Notes under the pieces: model-generated
Databases searched by the model: none
Seen by the model: only the letters and a program-made list of their open reading frames with translations
What the model was told of the DNA's origin: nothing
Program-made: the position numbers and the translations under genes
Assembly: GCA_046331565.1 (NCBI GenBank)
Contig: JAXLQP010000001.1
Coordinates: 2,914,001-2,978,000, forward strand
Length of the DNA: 64,000 nucleotides
Source of the DNA: DASRDU01 sp046331565
GTDB taxonomy: Bacteria; Acidobacteriota; Blastocatellia; RBC074
Direction: 5' to 3'
Shown here: piece by piece, positions 34,350-42,580 of the stretch
How the letters are laid out: the number at the start of each line of letters is the position of its first letter
Numbering within the stretch: position 1 is the first letter of the stretch

Positions 34350-35015
34350 ATGATTACGATCAGAGACATTCGCAGAAATTTCACCAGCGGCGACGCCGTC
34401 AGTGAGGTGTTGCGCGGCGTCAGCCTCGACATCGAGCAGGGCGAATTCATCACGATTATGGGGCCGTCGGGCGCAGGCAAATCAACGCTGCTGCACATTC
34501 TGGGCATGCACGACAACGTGTGGCAGGGCGAATATTACTTCTTTGATCAGGCCGTGCATCAACTGAAGCCGAAACAGCGCGCCGAACTGCGCAACAAAAA
34601 CATCGGGTTTGTTTTTCAAAGCTATCACCTGCTCGATCAGATGACGGTCTATGAAAACCTCGAAGTCCCGCTTTCGTATCGCAACTACAGCAAACCGGAA
34701 CGGCAGCGGCTGATTGCTGAAACGCTCGCCCGCTTTCAACTCACCGACCGGCAGAAACTTTATCCGGGTAATTTGTCCGGCGGCATTCAGCAGCTCATCG
34801 GCGTCGCGCGCGCCATCATCGCCAGCCCGAAACTCATCCTCGCCGATGAACCCACCGGCAACCTGCATTCGGCCCAGGCCGCAGAGATCATGGAACTGTT
34901 TACGAAACTCAATCAGGAAGGCACGACCATCATTCAGGTCACGCATTCAGAAACCAATGCCGCTTACAGCCAGCGCATCATCCGGCTGCTGGATGGAATG
35001 ATCGTGAAGGATTGA
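34350..35015 (+). CDS. Orphan ABC transporter ATP-binding protein (MacB/LolD-like)
   Basis: The 221-residue protein has Walker A GPSGAGKST, a Q-loop VFQSYHLLDQMTVYENL, the signature LSGGIQQLIGVARA, Walker B LILADEPTGNLHS and an H-loop Q-V-T-H-S. The signature differs from the usual LSGGQQQRVAIARA (Q to I and loss of the following R), and the D-loop has His where Asp is normal (GNLHS for GNLDS). The lipoprotein-export (LolD/MacB) subfamily is the closest match, but no permease gene is adjacent. The ATG at 34350 has an AGAGGTG site; an open frame reaching further upstream is ignored. It may serve a remote permease or have a regulatory role. Confidence 0.85.
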   Translation: MITIRDIRRNFTSGDAVSEVLRGVSLDIEQGEFITIMGPSGAGKSTLLHILGMHDNVWQGEYYFFDQAVHQLKPKQRAELRNKNIGFVFQSYHLLDQMTVYENLEVPLSYRNYSKPERQRLIAETLARFQLTDRQKLYPGNLSGGIQQLIGVARAIIASPKLILADEPTGNLHSAQAAEIMELFTKLNQEGTTIIQVTHSETNAAYSQRIIRLLDGMIVKD

Positions 35016-35028
35016 AAGATGGCAGGCT

Positions 35029-37512
35029 TCAGGCGGGCAGCCCGATGCGTTGCAGCAGCCGGGCAAAGCGCGGGTCGTGACGCAGATTTTTCAGGCGCGG
35101 GTCAACTTTCAGATAGGCCATGCGTTCGGCCTTTTCATTGTAAGCCTTTTCCAGATACTCGAAAGCCTTGTCCTGTTCATCGAGTCCGGCATAAATCACC
35201 GCAATCAGAAATGACATACCCTGCTGCGATGAAGCCGCCTGCAATTCAGCCAGAATGCGGCGCGCTTCGTCCTTCCTTCCGGCGGCGGCATAAGCGTGTC
35301 CGAGTTCACCTTTCACCATCACGCCACCTGACAGCTTCCCGGCCTGGCTCAGTTCACGAATCGCATCGTCGTACTGCTGCATCTCTTCATAAGCCTGGCC
35401 CAGGTAACGACGCGCGCCGAAGAACTTCGGATCAAGCGCGAGTGTTTTCTGGAACTGCTCAACGGCTTCATCATAACGGCCAGCGTAATAAAACATCCGC
35501 CCCAGGTGAGCGTTGACGATCAGCGACAGCGGATCAAGTTCCTTGGCCTTTGCCGCTGCGACCACTGCATCATCGTAACGGCCCATCACGGCCAGACAAC
35601 TGGCATACCACTGATAAGCGGGCGCGTATTTCGGATTGAGTTCAATAGCCTTTTTGAATTCGCGTTCAGCGCCGTCCCAGTCCCAGTCATAAATGAAGGC
35701 CGTAAAGGCGAGCGCCGTGTGCGCTTCAGCCAGCGAATTATCAAGCTGCAGGGCGCGCGTCGCGGCTTCGCGGGCCTTCGGGAAAGCCTCGTTCGGCGGC
35801 AGCGCGTTGTAATTGGCCAGCGAATTGTAACAGTCAGCCAGTCCGGCATAAGCGAGCGCGTAATCAGGATCGGCTTCAATCGCCTGCTGAAAGTATTCAA
35901 TGCCCTGCCGCAGGCTTTCGACCGTGCGCCGGTTCCAGCTTGAGCGCCCCTGTTCATAAAGCTCTCCGGCCTTCTGCCGGTTGCGTTCAGGCCCGCTCAG
36001 CGTCACCAGCCGCAAACTGGAAAGCACATCGCGCGTGATGCGCTGTTGCGCAATCTGAATGTCGGCAGGCCGCTCATAACGGTTGCCCCACAGTTGATTG
36101 TTTTCTCTGGCTTCGACCAGTTCGACGTGAATTGTCGGGCCGTCAGCGCCCCTGCCGACGCGGCCAATCAGCAGCGCCTGCACGCCGAGTTCGCGGGCAA
36201 TCCGTTCGGTTTCGGTCTGCTGCCCCTTGTAACGCGAAACCGCCGTCAGCGATCTGACTCTGAGGTTCGGCACCTGTGACAGGCTGCTGATGACTCGTTC
36301 AGTCAGACTGTCGCTCAGGCGTTCGGTTTCAGCATCCTTGTCAGCACTGATGAATGGCAGCACGGCCAGCGTTTCAATGGGCCGGGGACGCAGCGTGTAC
36401 CAGGCCAGCGACGAAACGGCGAGCAGCAGCACCAGCAGCGTGGCCAGCACGCTGCGCCGGTGCTGCCTGAATTCACTGAGCAGATACTCCGCGCTTGAAA
36501 CAGGCCGCGTAATCCGGGTGACGGGTTCAGCCGCCGGAACGCTCTGTCCCTGCGGTGGCAGCGTGATGGCATAACTGCCGCTGTCCATAATCGTCACATT
36601 GCCGCGCAGCCGGGCCAGCACGGCGCGTTCCATTTCAGCTTCAAAATCCAGCCGCTGCCTGAGGCGCTTCAGATCACTGAGCAGGCTTTTGACGGTCTGG
36701 TAACGATCTTCACGATCCTTGGCGAGCGTCTTGCTGATGATCCAGTTGCATTCGGGCGGCAGTTCTCTGACGAAACTGGTCAGCGGCTGCGGTTCCTCGC
36801 GCAGAATCGCGGCAAACGTGTCATTGACGCTGTCGCCCCGAAACGGCAGCCGCCCCGAAATCAGTTCATAAAGCAGCACGCCGAGACTGAAAATATCGCT
36901 GCGCCCGTCCACATCGGTTCCGCGCGCCTGTTCGGGCGACATATAACTGACCGTCCCCATCACGCGCCCCGGATCGGTTTTGAACTGTGCGAGCAGCGTC
37001 TGCGCTTCAGGATCGCTCGCCGGTTTGCCGGTTTCAGTCACGCGGGCGAGGCCGAAATCAAGCACCTTGACGTAACCATCGCGGCGCAGCATGACGTTTT
37101 CGGGTTTGATGTCACGATGCACAATGCCCGCCGCGTGCGCTGCCGCCAGCGCCGAAGCAATCTGAATCGCCACATCCACCGCATCGAGCAGTTTCACCGG
37201 CGCCTGCGTCATGCGTTCACGCAGCGTCTGCCCGTCAATGAATTCGGTGGCGATGAAATGCACGCCGTCAACTTCACCGATCTCATAAATCGTGATGATG
37301 TTCGGGTGATTGAGCGCCGAGGCGGCTTTGGCTTCGATTTCAAAACGCCGCAATCGTTCGTGATCGCTGGTGAACTGATCCGGCAGCAGTTTGAGCGCGA
37401 CCTGTCGTTCAAGGCGCAAATCCTGCGCCAGCCAGATTTCGCCCATCCCGCCCGTCCCCAGCGGGGCTGTAATTTCGTAATGTTTCAGGCGCGTGCCAGG
37501 AACGATGGGCAT
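35029..37512 (-). CDS. Ser/Thr protein kinase with membrane helix and TPR repeats
   Basis: The 827-residue protein has an N-terminal PknB-type kinase (about residues 12-285): Gly-loop GTGGMGEIW (19-27), lysine in VALKLL (K41), catalytic HRDIKPEN (D134), DFG (152-154) and SYMSPEQARG. A membrane helix (about 350-372, VLATLLVLLLAVSSLAWYTL) follows. The outer part begins with a FlgO/TolB-like stretch (IETLAVLPFISADKDAETERLSDSLTERVISSLS) and then six or more TPR repeats (for example ALAYAGLADCYNSLANYN and PAYQWYASCLAVMGRYDDA). This architecture is abundant in Acidobacteria. It likely signals from periplasmic protein interactions to cytoplasmic targets. It converges with the ABC ATPase gene, whose stop lies 13 bases away. 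Confidence 0.93.
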   Translation of the reverse strand: MPIVPGTRLKHYEITAPLGTGGMGEIWLAQDLRLERQVALKLLPDQFTSDHERLRRFEIEAKAASALNHPNIITIYEIGEVDGVHFIATEFIDGQTLRERMTQAPVKLLDAVDVAIQIASALAAAHAAGIVHRDIKPENVMLRRDGYVKVLDFGLARVTETGKPASDPEAQTLLAQFKTDPGRVMGTVSYMSPEQARGTDVDGRSDIFSLGVLLYELISGRLPFRGDSVNDTFAAILREEPQPLTSFVRELPPECNWIISKTLAKDREDRYQTVKSLLSDLKRLRQRLDFEAEMERAVLARLRGNVTIMDSGSYAITLPPQGQSVPAAEPVTRITRPVSSAEYLLSEFRQHRRSVLATLLVLLLAVSSLAWYTLRPRPIETLAVLPFISADKDAETERLSDSLTERVISSLSQVPNLRVRSLTAVSRYKGQQTETERIARELGVQALLIGRVGRGADGPTIHVELVEARENNQLWGNRYERPADIQIAQQRITRDVLSSLRLVTLSGPERNRQKAGELYEQGRSSWNRRTVESLRQGIEYFQQAIEADPDYALAYAGLADCYNSLANYNALPPNEAFPKAREAATRALQLDNSLAEAHTALAFTAFIYDWDWDGAEREFKKAIELNPKYAPAYQWYASCLAVMGRYDDAVVAAAKAKELDPLSLIVNAHLGRMFYYAGRYDEAVEQFQKTLALDPKFFGARRYLGQAYEEMQQYDDAIRELSQAGKLSGGVMVKGELGHAYAAAGRKDEARRILAELQAASSQQGMSFLIAVIYAGLDEQDKAFEYLEKAYNEKAERMAYLKVDPRLKNLRHDPRFARLLQRIGLPA

Positions 37513-37695
37513 TGAGTTATCACATTGAAAGGGGTTCAGTTTCTGAATGTCTGTGTCAGGTTCTTTCTACCGCAGTGCATTCGCTTCGGCAAGTGCTGGC
37601 AGACCGGAGTCAGCGGCTGAAAGTAACAGGTTTTCGTCCGGCGCTGATCTGGTTACAATGTGCACAGTCAGCCTGTACTGACCGGAGGGGATCAT

Positions 37696-38043
37696 ATGAC
37701 CACGCTCGAAGAGATGATTGAAGCAGCCAGAAACCTGCCGCCCGAAGACCGCCAGCGATTACAGCAATGGTTGCAGGAGCAGGAACAACACGACGCTCAG
37801 CAGCAGCAACATTCAGAAAAGCTGTGCCGTGAAATGGAGCAGTACCAGCAGGCCCGGCAATGGATCGCTGAACATCGCGCCGAGTATCTGGGTCAGTGGG
37901 TCGTCCTCGAAGGCGACCAGCTTATCAGTCACGGCACTGATGGCAGTCAGGTTTATGACCAGGCTAAAGCCGCCGGGATAAAGGCTCCCTTCCTGGTGCA
38001 GATCGTTGAAGAACCTGCGGCATTTTTCACCGGACTGCTGTGA
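37696..38043 (+). CDS. DUF5678-like protein, partner of retropepsin-like gene
   Basis: The 115-residue protein has a charged N-terminal helix rich in Gln (MTTLEEMIEAARNLPPEDRQ, then Q-rich EQEQHDAQQQQ) and a C-terminal domain AEYLGQWVVLEGDQLISHG and FLVQIVEEP that resembles DUF5678. The ATG at 37696 has a GGAGGGGATCAT site. The stop overlaps the ATG of the next gene (TGATG), so the two are translationally coupled. Its function is unknown; the Gln-rich helix suggests a protein-protein interface. Confidence 0.78.
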   Translation: MTTLEEMIEAARNLPPEDRQRLQQWLQEQEQHDAQQQQHSEKLCREMEQYQQARQWIAEHRAEYLGQWVVLEGDQLISHGTDGSQVYDQAKAAGIKAPFLVQIVEEPAAFFTGLL

Positions 38044-38456
38044 TGACATACCAGCTCAGATTTACCACCATTCACCATTACGACACACTGAAATCAGGTA
38101 TTACCCTGCCTGTGCTCCTGCGCTCAGGATCAGCGGAAATCCGTGTCGATACCAAACTGGATACGGGTGCAAGCTTTTCGATTTTTCAGCGATTGATCGG
38201 TGAAAAGCTCGGCCTCGATATTGAAGACGGCATTCTCGAACGGGTCGGCTCGGTCAGAGGCAGCTTCCCTGCTTATGGCCACGAAATCACCCTGATTGTG
38301 CTGGGTATCGAAGTCACGGCAACGGTTTACTTCGCCGCCGAAAAGAATTTTCCGATCAACGTCCTGGGTCGCCAGGGCTGGCTGGATCGTGTGCGGCTGG
38401 GGCTGGTGGATTACGAAGGCCGCCTTTATCTGAGTGATTACAACGATTCAGTCTGA
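38043..38456 (+). CDS. Retropepsin-like aspartic protease-fold protein
   Basis: The 137-residue protein has the active-site motif LDTGASFSIF (Asp at about residue 39) and a later INVLGRQGWLDRVRLGLVDYEGRLYLS, the two halves expected for a single-domain retroviral-type aspartyl protease that works as a dimer. The start ATG at 38043 overlaps the stop of the upstream gene. A coupled small helical protein upstream and such a protease downstream is a recurrent arrangement in environmental bacteria, but the substrate is unknown. No signal peptide is present. Confidence 0.8.
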   Translation: MTYQLRFTTIHHYDTLKSGITLPVLLRSGSAEIRVDTKLDTGASFSIFQRLIGEKLGLDIEDGILERVGSVRGSFPAYGHEITLIVLGIEVTATVYFAAEKNFPINVLGRQGWLDRVRLGLVDYEGRLYLSDYNDSV

Positions 38457-38497
38457 ACGCGCTGCTGATGACGGCGTACTCCTGCCCGGATAATTCA

Positions 38498-38917
38498 TCA
38501 TTGTCCGCCGAGTCTGATGTAAGTCAGCAGTCCTTTGGCGGCCAGTTTGCCAGCGGCATCGAACAGGTCGCATTCGGCCACGACGATGCGGCTGCCGTCG
38601 CGCACAATCCAGGCGTCGGCGACCACGCGGCCTTCACGAATCGCGGACAGATAGTTGATCTTCAATTCAACGGTGGTGAAGCGCGCGCCCGGTTCCGACA
38701 CGCTGACAATCGCAAAGGCGACGGCGGTGTCAATCAGCGTGGCAATCGCGCCGCCGTGCATCACGCCCTGCAACTGCAAATGCTGCGGCGTGACTTCGAG
38801 ACTCAGGCGGGCGCGGCCTTCCGCAATCGAATCAATCCCGATGCCGATGGAACGCGGGAACGGGTTATGCTCGAACTGCTGACGAATCCTGTCCAGAATT
38901 TCAGGTGTGATCTTCAT
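38498..38917 (-). CDS. PaaI-family hotdog thioesterase
   Basis: The 139-residue protein has the PaaI motif LQGVMHGGAIATLIDTA (about residues 50-66), with the hotdog fold extended through FTTVELKINYLSAIREGRVVADAW and the ending GLLTYIRLGG. It should hydrolyse small or aromatic acyl-CoA thioesters. It converges with the retropepsin gene, 41 bases away. Confidence 0.85.
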   Translation of the reverse strand: MKITPEILDRIRQQFEHNPFPRSIGIGIDSIAEGRARLSLEVTPQHLQLQGVMHGGAIATLIDTAVAFAIVSVSEPGARFTTVELKINYLSAIREGRVVADAWIVRDGSRIVVAECDLFDAAGKLAAKGLLTYIRLGGQ

Positions 38918-39056
38918 GGCATCTGTGTTTTTGTCTGCGGCGTTGCTTTGTTGTGCAGACGGATTTACCTGCCGGTCGGTAGTGTGCCACTATACCAACC
39001 CGCTGCTGTATGCGGAAGATGACTGACACGCAGCACACTGTCAATTTATCAGCAAT

Positions 39057-39141
39057 CACAAGGAACGCAGGCGTCCCGCCTGCTCTGTTTCGCTCGATGC
39101 ACCTTTACTGCAAGGCAGGCGGGACGCCTGCGCTCCTTGTG
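39057..39141. repeat. 27-bp inverted repeat with core GCAGGCGGGACGCCTGCG
   Basis: The arms 39057-39083 and 39115-39141 are complementary over 27 bases with one mismatch, around a 31-base spacer. The arm itself contains a smaller palindrome (CAGGCGTCCCGCCTG). It stands between the thioesterase gene (minus) and the first crotonase (plus) and looks like a dispersed palindromic repeat rather than a terminator. Confidence 0.7.
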
Positions 39142-39167
39142 CTGACCATTCAATCGGGAGGGCGGCT

Positions 39168-39959
39168 ATGTCTGACGCAGTGATTCTGACGCAGGTTGAA
39201 AACCGCGTCGCCACGCTGACTTTCAATCGGCCTGACAAACTCAACGCGCTGAGCCGGGAACTGATCTTTCAATCCATCGAACAACTCAACGCCTGGGGCC
39301 GCGATCCTGAAGTCGGCGCGATTGTCGTGACCGGCGCGGGGCGCGCTTTCTGCGCCGGAGGCGATGTCTCGAATATGGCGCAGGCGGGCGACACACAGAC
39401 GCTGGAAGAACAGATTGACGGGTTGCGACAGGCGCACGAATTGTCGTGGCTGCTTTACAACCTGCCGAAAGTCACGATTGCTGCCGTCAATGGTCACGCA
39501 ATGGGCGCGGGCCTGGGCGTCTGTTTGTCGTGCGATCTGCGCATCGCTTCAGAGTCAGCGAAATTCGGCACGGCTTACGCGAAGGTCGGCTTCGGCGGCG
39601 ATTTCGGGACAACGTGGCTGCTTGCGCATGCGGTCGGTGCGGCCAAAGCGAAAGAGCTGTTCTTTCTCGCTGACATCATTGACGCGCAGGAAGCTCATCG
39701 CCTGGGCCTCGTCAATCGCGTCGTGGCGGCTGAGGCGCTGTCAGCACAGACCGTTGAAATTGCCACGCGCATCGCGCACGGCCCGCTGACCAGTTATCGT
39801 TATATGAAAGCCAACGTCAACCTGGCGATGAACACAGACTTTCGCACGCTGCTTGACCGCGAAGCCGAAACACACCTGCGCTGCGGCCAGACCGCAGACC
39901 ACCGCGAAGGCGTGCGCGCATTTATGGAAAAGCGCCAGCCGGAATTTACCGGGAAATAA
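39168..39959 (+). CDS. Enoyl-CoA hydratase/isomerase family protein (first of two)
   Basis: The 263-residue protein has a full crotonase fold: LTFNRPDKLNALS, IVVTGAGRAFCAGGDV (oxyanion hole), IAAVNGHAMGAGLGVCLSCDLRIAS and GFGGDFGTTWLLAHAVG. Of the two catalytic acids of rat enoyl-CoA hydratase, the first (Glu144 position) is not Glu here, while a Glu remains in KAKELFF. The GGDFG Asp suggests isomerase-type chemistry as an alternative to hydration. Start is ATG with GGGAGGGCGGCT upstream. A long inverted repeat separates it from a paralogous gene. Confidence 0.88.
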   Translation: MSDAVILTQVENRVATLTFNRPDKLNALSRELIFQSIEQLNAWGRDPEVGAIVVTGAGRAFCAGGDVSNMAQAGDTQTLEEQIDGLRQAHELSWLLYNLPKVTIAAVNGHAMGAGLGVCLSCDLRIASESAKFGTAYAKVGFGGDFGTTWLLAHAVGAAKAKELFFLADIIDAQEAHRLGLVNRVVAAEALSAQTVEIATRIAHGPLTSYRYMKANVNLAMNTDFRTLLDREAETHLRCGQTADHREGVRAFMEKRQPEFTGK

Positions 39960-39961
39960 CC

Positions 39962-40114
39962 ATCCACAAAGTCACACGAAGAAAACACGAAGAAGAATCA
40001 GACAGGATTTACAGGATGAACAGGATGAAACAACTCATCAGGCAGCATAATCCTGCTGATCCTGTAAATCCTGTCTGATTCTTCTTCGTGTTTTCTTCGT
40101 GTGACTTTGTGGAT
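39962..40114. repeat. Perfect 56-bp inverted repeat between crotonase genes
   Basis: The arms 39962-40017 and 40059-40114 are perfect reverse complements over 56 bases, with a 41-base centre that contains further partial pairing. The arms carry a 9-bp-period motif (ACAGGATTT, ACAGGATGA) and CACGAAG/CTTCGTG units. The element starts 3 bases after the upstream stop and ends 17 bases before the next ATG, leaving the AGGAG ribosome site outside. Confidence 0.9.
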
Positions 40115-40130
40115 TGAAAAGGAGCGAGTC

Positions 40131-40931
40131 ATGGAATTTCGCCAGATCATTTACGCCAAAGAGAACCGCGTTGCCACGATTACGCTGAACCGGCCTGACA
40201 AGCTCAACGCTTACTCTGAAGTGATGGTGCACGAAATCATCGCGGCGCTTGCTGATGCGCGCGATGATGACGAGGTGCGCGCTGTGATTATTACCGGTGC
40301 GGGACGCGGTTTCTGTTCGGGCGGTGACATCAGCCGCGACTTTCAGTACCCGGAGCGTTATCGCGGCCATCGCATGGAATCAATGCTTGAAATGCGCGAA
40401 AACATGCACCAGCTTGTCACACTGCTGCGCCGTTTTGACAAGCCAACCATTGCTGCGATCAATGGCCCCGCAGTCGCCGGAGGGCTGACGCTGGCGCTGT
40501 GCTGCGACTTTCGCATCGCCGCCGAAAGCGCAAAACTTGGCGACACGAGCCTTAAATTCGCGCTCATTCCCGATGAAGGCGGCGCGTACCTGTTCCCGCA
40601 GTTTATGGGTTTGCAGAATGCGCTGAAAATGTCGCTCTTTTCTGAAGTCTATCCGGCGCAGCAGGCCCGCAGCCTGGGTCTCGTCACTGAAGTTGTGCCT
40701 GACGGCGAACTGATGACCACTGCGCGCGCGTGGGCTGAACGCCTGGCGGCAGGCCCGCCGATTGCGATTCGCATCACCAAGCGCATGATGTACAAGCAGC
40801 AGACGATGAATCTTGAAAACGCGCTCGAAGACGCCGCGCTCGGCACTATGGTCGTCAATTACTGCGAGGACGTGAAGGAAGGCACAGCGGCCTTTCACGA
40901 AAAGCGTCGGCCTGATTTCAAGGGGCGATGA
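40131..40931 (+). CDS. Enoyl-CoA hydratase/isomerase family protein (second of two)
   Basis: The 266-residue crotonase paralogue has ITLNRPDKLNAYSEVM, VIITGAGRGFCSGGDISRDF, IAAINGPAVAGGLTLALCCDFRIAAE and the isomerase-like IPDEGGAYLFPQFMG. Both Glu positions of classical hydratases are replaced, while the Asp in PDEGG matches the PaaG-type isomerases, so this is probably an isomerase or another family reaction rather than a simple hydratase. The start is the ATG at 40131 after AAAAGGAGCGAGTC. It is 46 bases upstream of the cupin gene. Confidence 0.88.
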   Translation: MEFRQIIYAKENRVATITLNRPDKLNAYSEVMVHEIIAALADARDDDEVRAVIITGAGRGFCSGGDISRDFQYPERYRGHRMESMLEMRENMHQLVTLLRRFDKPTIAAINGPAVAGGLTLALCCDFRIAAESAKLGDTSLKFALIPDEGGAYLFPQFMGLQNALKMSLFSEVYPAQQARSLGLVTEVVPDGELMTTARAWAERLAAGPPIAIRITKRMMYKQQTMNLENALEDAALGTMVVNYCEDVKEGTAAFHEKRRPDFKGR

Positions 40932-40977
40932 ATCCACCTCAGGCCAGGCTGTCGGCCTTTGCCTGAAGGAGAAAAAC

Positions 40978-41334
40978 ATGCTTGAGGTAATTCTGAAAAG
41001 CTTCGAGACCCCGGACGAAATCCGCCATTTTGAAAAGGGGAAGTTTGAAATTGTCCGGCTTGGCGGGATGACCATCGGCAGAGCGACCTATGAACCGGGA
41101 TGGAAGTGGTCAGCGCATATCGGCCCGCTGACCGGACAGCACCTGTGTGAGGTCGAACACGTCGGACTGGTCATTTCCGGCACGGCAACCGCAGCGATGC
41201 GGGACGGGAAGATCATTGAAATGACGCCGGGCACTCTGTTTTATATCCCGCCCGAACCGCACGACAGTTGGGTGGTGGGCGATGAGCCTTACGTTTCATT
41301 GCATTTCCTGGGGGCAGATCATTACAGCCGCTGA
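40978..41334 (+). CDS. Small single-domain cupin protein
   Basis: The 118-residue protein forms one cupin barrel: EPGWKWSAHIG, GQHLCEVEHVGLVISGTATAAM, GTLFYIPPEPHDSWVVGDEPYVSLHF. Metal ligands are not certain, although His in EVEHVG and in EPHDSW could serve. It could be a ligand-binding or dioxygenase-like protein. A GAAGGAGAAAAAC site lies upstream. It follows the second crotonase and may be cotranscribed. Confidence 0.82.
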   Translation: MLEVILKSFETPDEIRHFEKGKFEIVRLGGMTIGRATYEPGWKWSAHIGPLTGQHLCEVEHVGLVISGTATAAMRDGKIIEMTPGTLFYIPPEPHDSWVVGDEPYVSLHFLGADHYSR

Positions 41335-41428
41335 TTTGTGCTGTTTCGTGTCCATTCGCGCCGCTGCTTGTTCACTGTAATTGTCCGTGTTGATCTTTGC
41401 GCAGCCATCGGTAACAATCCCGTCCCTT

Positions 41429-42517
41429 ATGCACTCCGGTTCCATTGAGCGCATTTTCATTCGCGGCACAAACTGGCTGGGCGATGCGGTGATGACGACG
41501 CCTGCGCTGCGGCGGCTGCGGTCATCCTTTCCCGCTGCGCACATTGCGCTGCTCGCCACGCCGCGCACGGCTGATCTGTTCACCGCTGCGCCGTTCGTTG
41601 ATGAAATCATCATTTATCGTCGCCGCGAAGAAGGATTGAAGGCCTTCACCGCCACTGTCGCGGAATTGCGCGCGCGTCGTTTTGATCTGGCCCTGCTGTT
41701 TCAGAATGCCTTTGAGGCCGCGCTGCTCGCATTGCTTGGCGGTGTGCCGGTGCGCATCGGTTACGGCGCACAGGGACGCAGCGCGCTGCTGACTCATCGG
41801 CTGCATCACACGCCTGATCATCGCAATCGCCATCAGACTCACGATTACCTTGATCTGGTCATTGCTGCCGAACGCGCCTGCGGTCTCGCGCTCAATCCTG
41901 AAAAGGACATCACGCCTTCGCTCACCGCCACCGCCGCGCACCGTAACGCGGCGACATTCCTGCTGCAACGTCACGGCATTGCGCCTGAATCAGTCTGCAA
42001 TCTGCCATCAGCAATCTCAAATCCATTGATTGTCCTCAACACCGGAGCCACCAACAGCCGCGCCAAATGCTGGCCTGCCGATTATTTTGCCGCGCTGGCT
42101 GATCGTCTGACTGAACAACTCAAGGCGCGCATCGTGCTGATTGGCGCGCCGTCCGAACGCGCTCAGGCTGAAGGTGTGATGGCGCAGATGAAGCAGCGGG
42201 GCGCAGTCAATCTGGCAGGTGAAACGACGATGACTGAACTGATCGGCGTGCTTGACCAGGCGGCACTGATTGTCAGCAACGATACAGGCCCGGCTCACAT
42301 TGCGGCGGCGCTCGGTCGCCCGACACTGACGATCTTTGGCCCGACCAATGAATTCGAGACTGCGCCGCTCGGCCCGCAGGCTCAGATCATTCGCGCTCCC
42401 GGCATCGAATGCGCCCGCTGCATGCACCGCGACTGCCCGATTGATCATCGCTGCCTGACGCGCATTGCGGCAGACGATGTGCTGCAACAGTCGCTGAAGC
42501 TGCTGCGGCTCAGGTGA
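41429..42517 (+). CDS. waaF: LPS heptosyltransferase II family protein
   Basis: The protein has the GT9 pattern: IRGTNWLGDAVMTTPALRRLR at the N-terminus, GYGAQGRSALLTHRL, TGATNSRAKCWP, VSNDTGPAHIAAALGRPTLTIFGPTNE and a Cys-rich end (CARCMHRDCPI). It transfers heptose to LPS inner core or a related sugar. The ATG at 41429 is preferred but the frame also permits an earlier GTG (41381); neither has a strong ribosome site. An in-frame run of four 7-bp units (41994-42021) codes VCNLPSAISN, between the N-terminal and C-terminal halves. Confidence 0.87.
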   Translation: MHSGSIERIFIRGTNWLGDAVMTTPALRRLRSSFPAAHIALLATPRTADLFTAAPFVDEIIIYRRREEGLKAFTATVAELRARRFDLALLFQNAFEAALLALLGGVPVRIGYGAQGRSALLTHRLHHTPDHRNRHQTHDYLDLVIAAERACGLALNPEKDITPSLTATAAHRNAATFLLQRHGIAPESVCNLPSAISNPLIVLNTGATNSRAKCWPADYFAALADRLTEQLKARIVLIGAPSERAQAEGVMAQMKQRGAVNLAGETTMTELIGVLDQAALIVSNDTGPAHIAAALGRPTLTIFGPTNEFETAPLGPQAQIIRAPGIECARCMHRDCPIDHRCLTRIAADDVLQQSLKLLRLR

Positions 42518-42580
42518 ACTGAAATCTGCTGAATCGAGCCACACAACAGTGGCACACAAGCTCACCAGAAGAACGCCGAA

